Program-made: the position numbers and the translations under genes
Shown here: positions 1 to 7,362 of the stretch, piece after piece
How positions within the stretch are numbered: position 1 is the first letter of the stretch
Layout: every line of letters starts with the position of its first letter
The notes under the pieces: generated by a model
Seen by the model: only the letters and a program-made list of their open reading frames with translations
What the model was told of the DNA's origin: nothing
Databases searched by the model: none
DNA from: an uncultured Collinsella sp.
GTDB lineage: Bacteria; Actinomycetota; Coriobacteriia; Coriobacteriales; Coriobacteriaceae
NCBI GenBank assembly: GCA_900540995.1
Contig: UQHO01000015.1
Location: forward strand, 1-47,072
DNA length: 47,072 nt
Direction of reading: 5' to 3'

Positions 1-1119
1 TCGACCTCGGCCGAGCGGGCCGCGTTCGCGGCCGGGCTCGGCGAGGTCGAGTCGTATCTCCATTTGGACGAAAAGCGCACGCGCGTGACCGAGCTCGAGG
101 CCAAAAGTGTTGCCCCTGGCTTTTGGGATGACGCCGACGCCGCCCGTGCCACTATGGAGGAGATCGCGCGTACCAAGGAAGATATCGCTGCCGTGGACAC
201 CGCGCGCGGCGAGCTTTCCGATGCCCGCGCCGCGCTGGAGCTTGCCGAGGAGATGGGGGATGACCCCGACGCCGCCGCATTGCGCGAGGAGGCTGCCGCT
301 ACGGCAGAACGCCTGGCCCGCGCTATCGATGAGCTTGAGCTTTCGAGCTGGTTTACCGGTGAGTTCGATCACGGCGATGTCATTGTGACCATCAAGCCCG
401 GACAGGGTGGTCTGGAGGCCCAGGACTGGACCTTCATGCTCTTTAAGATGTACATGAAGTATTGCCAGCGTCGCGGCTGGAAGGTCACCATCAACGACTG
501 TCCCGCGGCTGAGGTCATCGGCATCGACCGCGCGACCTTTACCGTCGAGGGCAAGGACGCATTTGGCATGCTGCGCGCCGAGGCCGGTGTCCACCGCTTG
601 GTTCGCATTAGCCCCACCGACGACAAGAAGCGCCGCCAGACCACGTTTGCCGGCGTCGAGGTCATCCCCGTGCTACCCGATGATATCGACATCGAAATCA
701 GTCCCGATGACATCCGCGTGGACGTGTACCACGCGAGCGGCCCGGGCGGTCAGGGCGTCAACACCACCGACTCCGCCGTGCGCGTGACGCATTTCCCGAG
801 CGGCATTGTGGTTACCTGTCAAAATGAGCGCAGCCAGATCCAGAACAAGGCCGCGTGCATGCAGATCCTCAAGGCTCGTCTGTACGAGATTGAGCTCGAG
901 AAGCGCGCCGAGGCGCTCGATGAGATCCGCGGACCCAAGACCACGATTGGTTTTGGCAACCAGATTCGCAGCTACGTGCTCTACCCGTACCAGATGGTCA
1001 AGGATCTGCGTACGGGCGTGGAGACCAGCAACGTCGAGGCGGTGCTCGACGACGGCGACCTGGATCCGTTTGTGATCGGGTATCACCGCTGGGCAACGGG
1101 CAACGCCGATGTGGAGTAG
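1..1119 (+). CDS. prfB: Peptide chain release factor 2 (5' end outside window)
   Basis: RF2 releases nascent peptides from ribosomes at UGA and UAA. The frame is open from base 1, so the gene begins upstream of the window. The GGQ hydrolysis motif is coded at 745-753, in the context SGPGGQGVN, with Gly after GGQ where E. coli has His. The C-terminal IRSYVLYPYQMVKDLRTG block is typical of RF2, not RF1. The discriminator tripeptide that is Ser-Pro-Phe in the RF2s I know reads Ser-Pro-Thr here (610-618). At the place where many prfB genes have the CTT-TGA-C programmed frameshift (after the aligned Tyr-Leu) the sequence is TAT CTC CAT (55-63), and the frame stays open. Stop TAG. Confidence 0.96.
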   Translation, partial: STSAERAAFAAGLGEVESYLHLDEKRTRVTELEAKSVAPGFWDDADAARATMEEIARTKEDIAAVDTARGELSDARAALELAEEMGDDPDAAALREEAAATAERLARAIDELELSSWFTGEFDHGDVIVTIKPGQGGLEAQDWTFMLFKMYMKYCQRRGWKVTINDCPAAEVIGIDRATFTVEGKDAFGMLRAEAGVHRLVRISPTDDKKRRQTTFAGVEVIPVLPDDIDIEISPDDIRVDVYHASGPGGQGVNTTDSAVRVTHFPSGIVVTCQNERSQIQNKAACMQILKARLYEIELEKRAEALDEIRGPKTTIGFGNQIRSYVLYPYQMVKDLRTGVETSNVEAVLDDGDLDPFVIGYHRWATGNADVE

Positions 1120-1152
1120 GGTCAGCTCGGATAACCTCACAGAAAGTTCCCC

Positions 1153-1211
1153 GTGCTGTTTTCCCGTGTTTGACCCCTGTTGAGAGGGTGATTATGCAGG
1201 AAAACAGCCCG
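1153..1211. repeat. Intergenic palindrome, family A copy 1
   Basis: Imperfect inverted repeat with arms 1153-1168 and 1196-1211. Its central segment and right arm are nearly identical to a second copy at 6722-6779. It lies 34 bp after prfB and could act as a terminator hairpin, but no T-run follows. The remaining bases 1212-1340 show nothing I can name. Confidence 0.8.
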
Positions 1212-1342
1212 TTTTGATGAAGCGCCGTCTGAGAATGAGTCACATGACGTATTTCTTCATCGCCTGTGCTCCCCAAATCGGCCCCCATTTACCGCTCACA
1301 GACAAAAATCGACCGTTTGCCGCTAATTAGATCCACTGTCTT

Positions 1343-1370
1343 TTGCAAGTGACTTCTCATCTGCTAGTCT
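1343..1370 (+). promoter_or_regulatory. Promoter of the licT/bgl operon
   Basis: The -35 TTGCAA (1343-1348) and -10 TAGTCT (1365-1370) are spaced 16 bp apart. The predicted transcript starts just before the antiterminator target at 1385. Confidence 0.55.
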
Positions 1371-1384
1371 TTACTGCAGCTGCA

Positions 1385-1412
1385 AGGTTGTTACTCGTCC
1401 GAGGCTTCACTT
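1385..1412 (+). promoter_or_regulatory. RAT-like antiterminator RNA target 1
   Basis: The segment begins GGTTGTTACTCGTCC and continues GAGGC, resembling the ribonucleic antiterminator (RAT) bound by BglG/LicT proteins (GGATTGTTACTGC...GCAGGC). Its 3' half overlaps the left arm of the terminator at 1399-1449, so binding would block termination. This fits autoregulation of licT. Agreement with the RAT consensus is good in the 5' half and weaker in the 3' half. Confidence 0.7.
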
Positions 1413-1449
1413 GCCAGAGTTTCCGCTTTGGCTTGGGTCTCGGTTTTTT
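1399..1449 (+). terminator. Leader terminator before licT
   Basis: An outer stem CCGAG (1399-1403) pairs with CTCGG (1438-1442), and an inner stem GCCAGAG (1413-1419) pairs with CTTTGGC (1426-1432). Seven T follow (1443-1449). It overlaps RAT 1. Confidence 0.75.
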
Positions 1450-1506
1450 TATGCCTCGATTCTGCCATGCGGGGAAATCGACGATGAGTGACAAGGAAGG
1501 GCAGCT

Positions 1507-2346
1507 GTGAAGGTCATTAAGAACATCAACAACAACGTGTCCCTGTGCTTGGATAGCACGGGCACCGAGGTTGTGGCCTTCGGAAAGGGCATCGGCTTCA
1601 AGCGGCCGCCCTATGAGATCAGCCTGTCCGAGATCGACAAGACCTTCTACGGTGTAAGCGAAGCATACGCCCAGATGGTGCAGGATATTCCTGTTGAGGT
1701 CCTCAACGCTGCCGACCGCATTGTCGACTACGCAAAAAAGACGCTTCCGGTAACGCTGAGTCCGAATATCGTTTTTACCCTCGCCGATCACATCAACTTT
1801 GCCATCCAGCGCGCTATTCAGCAGATGAGCTTTAATTTGCCCATTACGCAGGATTTGCAGCATCTGTTCGAGCGTGAGGTCCAGGTCGGACGCTACGCCG
1901 TCGAGCTTATTCGAGCCGATCTTCGCATTGCTCTTCCCGAAGAGGAGTCGTTTTACATCGCGCTGCATATTATCGGGGCCGAGGCCCGCGAGGCCGGAGC
2001 ACGCGCCGAGTCGAACGAGCAGCATATCGAGCGCATCGTGACTCTTATCGAGCGCGACCTTGCCGTTTCCATCGATCGCGATGAATTTAGCTACGCGCGA
2101 TTCGTTTCGCATATGCACTACCTCATCAAGCGCTGCCAGGACTCTGAAGATGCGGTCCAGGAAAACGAGGGGCTCTACGAGTCCCTCCGAGCGCTTTATC
2201 CCGATGCCGCGCGTAGCGCGACCCATGTTGGCACCTACCTTGAGCAGGCCTTGGGTATCTTTCTCTCCGATGAGGAACTCGCTTATCTCATCATGCATAT
2301 CGTACGTCTCTGTAAGGGGAAGAGGTCTGGTACAGGCACGTTGTGA
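1507..2346 (+). CDS. licT: BglG/LicT-family transcriptional antiterminator
   Basis: RNA-binding antiterminator of the beta-glucoside operon. Residues 1-55 form the CAT RNA-binding domain (KVIKNINNNVS is typical), followed by two PTS regulation domains. Conserved PRD histidines are seen at 95 and 154 (PRD1) and at 202/204 and 264 (PRD2). In this family they are phosphorylated by HPr or the cognate EII, linking activity to sugar availability. Length 279 is normal. The GTG start follows AAGGAAGGG. It is the first gene of the operon and is flanked by two RAT/terminator pairs, one in front and one behind, so it should control both itself and the PTS/glucosidase genes. Confidence 0.93.
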   Translation: MKVIKNINNNVSLCLDSTGTEVVAFGKGIGFKRPPYEISLSEIDKTFYGVSEAYAQMVQDIPVEVLNAADRIVDYAKKTLPVTLSPNIVFTLADHINFAIQRAIQQMSFNLPITQDLQHLFEREVQVGRYAVELIRADLRIALPEEESFYIALHIIGAEAREAGARAESNEQHIERIVTLIERDLAVSIDRDEFSYARFVSHMHYLIKRCQDSEDAVQENEGLYESLRALYPDAARSATHVGTYLEQALGIFLSDEELAYLIMHIVRLCKGKRSGTGTL

Positions 2347-2396
2347 TGCCCGCAGTGGCTGCGCCTCTGCGCTCGTTGAAATCATATATCCCATGA

Positions 2397-2425
2397 GGAT
2401 TGTGACCGGTAATGCGGGCTTTACC
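2397..2425 (+). promoter_or_regulatory. RAT antiterminator RNA target 2
   Basis: The 29 bases start GGATTGTGACCGG and end GGCTTTACC, following the LicT/BglG RAT layout (GGATTGT at the 5' side, GGC...ACC at the 3' side). The last two bases are also the first two of the left arm of the next terminator (2424-2430), so the two structures exclude each other. Confidence 0.8.
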
Positions 2426-2471
2426 TCCAGGACGCAACGAAGATTCGCTGCAGTCTGGAGGTTTCTTTTTT
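2424..2471 (+). terminator. Conditional terminator between licT and the PTS gene
   Basis: Stem CCTCCAG (2424-2430) pairs with CTGGAGG (2455-2461), followed by TTTCTTTTTT (2462-2471). It should stop transcription unless LicT holds RAT 2. Confidence 0.85.
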
Positions 2472-2548
2472 AGGAAGCATCGCGGTAGTGCACGCCGTGT
2501 GGCTTTACGAGATATTGAAATGGAAGTTGGATTCGTTTGGAGGATTCC

Positions 2549-3979
2549 ATGGCACGAAAGAACAACAAGTTCGCCGCGCTTTCCCACGATATCGTGGGCC
2601 TTATGGGCGGCAAGGATAACATCACGTGGTTTTCGCATTGCGTGACCCGCCTTCGCTTCACTGTCAAAGATCGAGGTCTTGTCGAGAAGGGCAAGATCGA
2701 GGCGATCTCGGGCGTTATGGGCTCGCAGTGGTCGGGTGAGCAGTATCAGGTGATCATCGGACCGGATGTTGCCGACGCCTATGCGGCGATTTGCGCCGAG
2801 CACGGCATGGAGGCTGCCGACGCCGTTGAGGAAAACCTTGATGGAGACATGGCGCGCTCAAAGAAGCGCTTTTCGCTCAACGCGGTGATCTCCGGTATTT
2901 CCGGCTGCATCACGCCTCTTATTCCCCTGCTTATGGGTTCAGGTATGATCAAGGTCGTTCTTGTGTTGGCGGCTCAGCTCGGTTTGCCTGTGACGGATCC
3001 CACGTACGTGACCTTGAATTTCGTTTCGGACGCCGCCTTTTATTTCCTGCCCATCGCTATTGGCGTGACGGGCGCCAAGAAGTTTGGGGCAAACGTCGGC
3101 ATTGGCATCATCCTGGGCGGCATGCTCGTGCACCCCACCTTCGTGCAGATGGTTGCCGACGGTGCTCCGGGTTCGGTTTACGGAATTCCCATCACGGGGT
3201 TCAAGTACGCGAGCACCGTTATCCCTATGATTATTACAATGTTTGTTTGCGGGTATGTCGAGCGCTTTATGGCGAAGATTTCCCCTGCGCCCATTCGCAG
3301 CATGCTTGAGCCGATGCTCACCCTGCTCGTGATGGCCCCGATCACGCTGTGCGTCATCGGTCCGCTCGGCGGCTTCCTCGGCAACTACATGGCCGACTTC
3401 ATCATGTGGGTCTACAACACCATCGGATTCCTCGCTATCGGTATTCTCTGCTGCTTGCACCCGCTCTTGGTCATGACGGGTATGCACACCGCCATGATCC
3501 CCTTTGTCACCCAGTCCTTCGCAACCATGGGCTTCGATCCTATCTTCGGCGCGCAGCAGCTCGTTTCCAATATGAATGAGGGCATTGCCTCGCTCGTCGT
3601 GAGCCTGAAGTCCAAGTTTGATCCCGAGCTTCGTTCGAACGCCATGGGCTCCGCAATTACCGCGCTCGTGGGCGGCGTCACCGAGCCTGCACTGTACGGC
3701 GTGAACCTCAAGCTCAAGACCCCGCTTATGGCGGTTATGATCGGCAATCTTTGCGGAGGCCTGTATTGCGGCATTACGGGTATCCTTCGCTATTCCTATG
3801 GTGGCTCGAACCTGCTCGGTCTGGCGGTCTATATCGGCGACAAGCCTAACAATCTTCTCAACATGTGCATCGCCGTGGTGATCGGCGCGGTTGTGACGTT
3901 CATCTCCGCTTGGCTGCTGTATAAGCCTGAGAAGAAGGCGGCTGACTCCGTGGCCGACGGCTCGACCGTAGTCGAGTAA
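2549..3979 (+). CDS. bglP: PTS beta-glucoside-type transporter, EIIBC
   Basis: Membrane permease that imports and phosphorylates a beta-glucoside (aryl-beta-glucoside or cellobiose type). The N-terminal EIIB domain has the phosphocysteine in HCVTRLRFTVKD (Cys31). From about residue 110 the EIIC domain has about ten hydrophobic segments. At 476 residues it ends after EIIC, whereas BglP proteins often carry a C-terminal EIIA, so it must borrow EIIA from elsewhere; none is in the window. The ATG at 2549 follows GGAGG. It sits 5 bp before the glucosidase gene. Exact sugar specificity is inferred from the neighbours. Confidence 0.92.
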   Translation: MARKNNKFAALSHDIVGLMGGKDNITWFSHCVTRLRFTVKDRGLVEKGKIEAISGVMGSQWSGEQYQVIIGPDVADAYAAICAEHGMEAADAVEENLDGDMARSKKRFSLNAVISGISGCITPLIPLLMGSGMIKVVLVLAAQLGLPVTDPTYVTLNFVSDAAFYFLPIAIGVTGAKKFGANVGIGIILGGMLVHPTFVQMVADGAPGSVYGIPITGFKYASTVIPMIITMFVCGYVERFMAKISPAPIRSMLEPMLTLLVMAPITLCVIGPLGGFLGNYMADFIMWVYNTIGFLAIGILCCLHPLLVMTGMHTAMIPFVTQSFATMGFDPIFGAQQLVSNMNEGIASLVVSLKSKFDPELRSNAMGSAITALVGGVTEPALYGVNLKLKTPLMAVMIGNLCGGLYCGITGILRYSYGGSNLLGLAVYIGDKPNNLLNMCIAVVIGAVVTFISAWLLYKPEKKAADSVADGSTVVE

Positions 3980-3984
3980 CGGGA

Positions 3985-5463
3985 ATGACGAACATGACGA
4001 ACATCAATGCGTTTCCCGAAGGGTTCCTGTGGGGTTCCGCGGTGGCGGCCAACCAGTGCGAGGGCGCTTGGGATGTGGACGGCAAGGTGCCGAGCATCGC
4101 AGACTGCCTGACGCGCGGTAGCATCGACGAATCGCGCCGCATCCTGCTCGATATGCCCGAAGGGGAGGATTACCCCTCGCATCGAGCGGTGGATTTCTAC
4201 CACCGCTACGAGGAGGATATCGAGCTGATGGCCGAGATGGGGCTTAAAGCCTTTCGTATGTCCATCAATTGTACGCGCATCCTTCCGGATTTGAATGCTG
4301 CCCCGATCGAGGAGGGTCTGGCATACTACGAGCGTGTATTTTGCGCTCTGCGCGAGCGCGGCATCGAGCCCATTGTGACGCTTTGTCACAACGACCAACC
4401 ACTCGCCTTTACAAAGGAATTCAACGGTTGGGCGGATCGACGCATGATTGACTACTTTACGCAGTTCTGCGAGATCGTGTTCACGCGTTATAGCGGGCTC
4501 GTGACTTATTGGCTCATGTTCAACGAGCTGAATATCATGACGCGTCGCACGGGCAACTGGCATCATGCGGGCATTATCCACGAAGGCACGACTTGCTTTG
4601 CTGATCAAGTTGACGATCCGGTGCAGCGTTATCAGGCCTTGCACCACTTGTTTGTGGCGAGCGCCCGCGCCGTGCAGATCGGTCGCAAAATCGATGATCG
4701 ATATCGCTTCGGAACGATGATCACCGCGTCAATCTACTACCCGTTCACATGTGACCCCGAGGACGTGATGTATGCGCACCAGCGCACGCAGCTCGAGAAT
4801 CACTTCGTTACGGACGTGCAGGTAAAGGGCATGTATCCGTACTATATGAAGCGCGTCTTCAAGGAGTTGGGGGTCGACCTCGTCATAGAGGAGGGGGATC
4901 TGGAGCAGATTCACGACGGCCACGTGGACTTCATCAGCTTCTCTTACTATGGGACGACCGCGCTTACCACGCACGACGCGGAGGAGCAGTCGCTGGGCAA
5001 TATGACGTCGGGTGTGCGCAATCCGTACCTGCCTGTTACCCAGTGGGGTTGGGGCATCGACGCCATGGGTCTGCGCTATACGCTCGGATGCCTGTACGAT
5101 CGCTACCAGGTGCCCCTGCTTATCGTGGAAAACGGCATCGGTGCGGTGGACGAGCTTGTTCCCGACGGCAAGGGATCGTATACGGTGCATGACGACTATC
5201 GTATCGACTACCTGCGTCGTCATATCGAGCAGATGGCTTTGGCACTTGAGGACGGCGTCGACCTCATCGGCTATACGACGTGGACGGCTATGGACATCGT
5301 GAGCCTAGGCACCGGTGAGTTCAAGAAGCGCTACGGTTTCATCTACGTCGATTGCGACGAGCGGGGTAACGGTACGCTGGACCGTTATCGTAAGGACTCG
5401 TTCCATTGGTATAGACGTGTGATTGAAAGTAACGGCACCGACCTTGGTGATGCCGATGTCTAG
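3985..5463 (+). CDS. bglA: GH1 6-phospho-beta-glucosidase
   Basis: Cytoplasmic family-1 glycoside hydrolase that splits the phosphorylated beta-glucoside delivered by the adjacent EIIBC into glucose-6-phosphate and an aglycone or glucose. The N-terminal signature FPEGFLWGSAVAANQCEGA is clear. The acid/base Glu181 sits in MFNELN and the nucleophile Glu382 in IVENG. Length 492 is normal. A second in-frame ATG at 3994 is an alternative start. The 3' end overlaps the next gene by 8 bp. Confidence 0.95.
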   Translation: MTNMTNINAFPEGFLWGSAVAANQCEGAWDVDGKVPSIADCLTRGSIDESRRILLDMPEGEDYPSHRAVDFYHRYEEDIELMAEMGLKAFRMSINCTRILPDLNAAPIEEGLAYYERVFCALRERGIEPIVTLCHNDQPLAFTKEFNGWADRRMIDYFTQFCEIVFTRYSGLVTYWLMFNELNIMTRRTGNWHHAGIIHEGTTCFADQVDDPVQRYQALHHLFVASARAVQIGRKIDDRYRFGTMITASIYYPFTCDPEDVMYAHQRTQLENHFVTDVQVKGMYPYYMKRVFKELGVDLVIEEGDLEQIHDGHVDFISFSYYGTTALTTHDAEEQSLGNMTSGVRNPYLPVTQWGWGIDAMGLRYTLGCLYDRYQVPLLIVENGIGAVDELVPDGKGSYTVHDDYRIDYLRRHIEQMALALEDGVDLIGYTTWTAMDIVSLGTGEFKKRYGFIYVDCDERGNGTLDRYRKDSFHWYRRVIESNGTDLGDADV

Positions 5464-6664
5464 CGCCACGGCGCACGGACATGAGGCGGCGGGACGTTCC
5501 CGCCGCCTCGGCATGTTGGTGCGATGCTGTATTTGCTTTGGCTGCTCGGTCGGCTTGGTCAACGACTGCCTGGGCATCTTCACTACCTCGATTGTTGCCG
5601 ACTTATCGATCGGCGTCGGTGAATTCTCGATCGTGATGACGTTGGCGAATATCGCGACGGCCTTCACGACGCTGTTTGTTTCGCGTCTGCTCGGTCGGGT
5701 GCCCATCAATGTTGTTATGGGAGCGGGCTCGGCGCTCGTCGCAGCCTCATTTGCGATCATGGGCTCATTGACGAGCATCTACCAGTACTATGTCGCTGCG
5801 GCGGTGATGGGCGTTGGCATTTCGTGCTTTTCGACCCTGCCTGTCACCTATGTGCTGCAAACCTGGTTCGGAGCGCGCAACGGCGTGGTCACGGGTATCG
5901 CCATGGGATGCAGCGGAGTGATTGGGGCGGTTGCTAACCCGGTTTGCAGTATGTTGATCGAAAGCGTGGGGTTTCGTTCGGGCTTTAGGGTCATTGGGCT
6001 TATCTTCGCGTTGTTGGCGTTTCCTGCCGCTGTGACGATGCGCACGGGTGACGAGCGTTTTGTGAAAGGGAGTGGCAAGGAGCCTGGCTCCGCCTCCAAT
6101 ACGTCGGGTTTCCACGTGACGGTTCCGCTGATTGCTCTGGCGTGCTGCTTTACGTTGATGGGGTGCCTGGGCTCGCACCTTTCTGTTTTTGGTCAGGATG
6201 TGGGCTATTCGCTTGGCTTTGCGTCGTTGATGGTCTCTGCGGTCATGATTGCCAACGTGGTGTTCAAGACGGTGCTTGGCGCCCTTGCCGATCGGATCGG
6301 GGCGATTCGCGCCACGGTAGCGTGCATCGTTATCTGCATAGCGGGATACGGGTTGTTGACGATCGCGGGGGTTGCTGAGCCGATTGCTCTGCTTGCCGCC
6401 CTGCTTTTTGGTGCCTCTTCTTCGCTGCACACGGTCGGGATCGCTCTCATTGCACAACGCGTGTCCAAGGAACGCTACGCTGCAGTGTTCTCAAAGGTCA
6501 CTATGTCGGTGTCGATGTCGTATGCGTTGTTTATCTCGCTTGCTGGATTTGTGCGCGATGCGACGGGCAGCTACGATGTCATGCTCCTGTTGGGCACGGG
6601 CGCGGGCGTATGCGCGTTGCTAATATGCGCGAGCTTCGAGAGGCGTTCGCGTCTTATGGCATAG
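5456..6664 (+). CDS. MFS transporter
   Basis: A 402-residue membrane protein with about twelve hydrophobic segments. It has an MFS-like loop after TM2 (VSRLLGRVP) and a matching half-repeat ADRIGAIR. The ATG at 5456 overlaps the end of bglA (ATGTCTAG), so I prefer it to an upstream TTG at 5423. The tight overlap implies co-translation with the beta-glucoside genes. It might import a related glycoside or export the aglycone, but the substrate cannot be read from the sequence. Confidence 0.88.
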   Translation: MSSATAHGHEAAGRSRRLGMLVRCCICFGCSVGLVNDCLGIFTTSIVADLSIGVGEFSIVMTLANIATAFTTLFVSRLLGRVPINVVMGAGSALVAASFAIMGSLTSIYQYYVAAAVMGVGISCFSTLPVTYVLQTWFGARNGVVTGIAMGCSGVIGAVANPVCSMLIESVGFRSGFRVIGLIFALLAFPAAVTMRTGDERFVKGSGKEPGSASNTSGFHVTVPLIALACCFTLMGCLGSHLSVFGQDVGYSLGFASLMVSAVMIANVVFKTVLGALADRIGAIRATVACIVICIAGYGLLTIAGVAEPIALLAALLFGASSSLHTVGIALIAQRVSKERYAAVFSKVTMSVSMSYALFISLAGFVRDATGSYDVMLLLGTGAGVCALLICASFERRSRLMA

Positions 6665-6721
6665 CAGGATTGAACACGTCGTTTCATGACGCGAACAAGT
6701 ATGGGCATCTCGTTTGATCGA

Positions 6722-6779
6722 GGGCTGTTTTCCTGCACTTGACCCCTGCGGAGAGGGTGATTATGCAGGAAAACAGCCC
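6722..6779. repeat. Intergenic palindrome, family A copy 2
   Basis: Perfect 16-bp inverted repeat: GGGCTGTTTTCCTGCA at 6722-6737 and its complement at 6764-6779, with a 26-base loop. It matches the element at 1153-1211 in loop and right arm. It follows the MFS gene. Confidence 0.9.
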
Positions 6780-6833
6780 GCTTTGCTGAGAATGGGGCGT
6801 GGCGCTGGATGTGCCGCGCTGTTGATACGGTAA

Positions 6834-7025
6834 CTGGCTTGCCGTGTAACGGTGCGGGAAAACGTTTTGCGGCGACGACGCTATAGCAGTGAGATCGGCT
6901 CGTCGACGTCTTCGTCGCGCGTGGCCCGGAAAGTGCCCAAGGCCGGTGAGTACGAGGCTACTGTCAGGCAAATCTTCCGCACCGAGCCGCTCGCGCCCGC
7001 GGCGAAATTCACCCTGCCGTTGTAG
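6834..7025 (+). pseudogene. Possible 3' remnant of a lost gene
   Basis: One frame is open from just after a stop at 6831 to TAG at 7023-7025. It reads like the natural end of a protein (KAGEYEATVRQIF, then LAPAAKFTLPL), yet has no good start and no ribosome site. I do not recognise the family. It may be chance, and an equally long reading frame exists on the opposite strand (6881-7120). Confidence 0.25.
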
Positions 7026-7161
7026 CGTCTGACGAGTGCTGCTAAAAAGTTTCTTGTGCACTTTCGCCACTTATGCGCTGTCGTTTTAAAGCTATTGAGA
7101 AAAAATGCCGGAAACGGCAAAACATCTAAATAGAAGTGCCGGTCCAGCAGCGGGAGGATTG

Positions 7162-7191
7162 ATGGAAATACGGCGCAACCTCGGATTGTAA
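7162..7191 (+). other. Nine-codon micro-ORF with strong ribosome site
   Basis: GGGAGG (7152-7157) precedes ATG at 7162. The frame reads MEIRRNLGL and stops at TAA (7189-7191). It could be a leader peptide for the gene at 7363 or the broken start of a lost gene. No product can be proposed. Confidence 0.3.
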
Positions 7192-7270
7192 TAAATCGCC
7201 GAGCACAAAGTGTTCGCTGGCCTTCAGCCCCCTTCTTGTGGAGTTTCTCGGACCCATGACCACGATGTTG

Positions 7271-7349
7271 TAGAATCCCTCATGGTTGAGTAGCAAGCGC
7301 GTAAGTCCAGGCCGGGCTTACGCGCTTCTCGCTTTTGACCCGGCCTTTT
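7271..7349 (+). promoter_or_regulatory. Leader with two mutually exclusive hairpins
   Basis: A -10-like TAGAAT (7271-7276) precedes a perfect 11-bp stem (7295-7305 with 7317-7327) followed by CTCGCTTTT. The loop holds GGCCGGG (7310-7316), which can instead pair with CCCGGCC (7339-7345) followed by TTTT. Both folds look terminator-like and cannot form together except as a pseudoknot. The ribosome site AGGAGGG comes directly after, so this may be an attenuator of the next gene. Confidence 0.5.
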
Positions 7350-7362
7350 CAGGAGGGTCAAG

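Noticed and set aside
6881..7120. 79-codon minus-strand gene in the gap after the MFS gene
   Set aside because: No ribosome site and no recognisable features; the plus-strand frame over the same bases looks slightly more protein-like, and neither is convincing.
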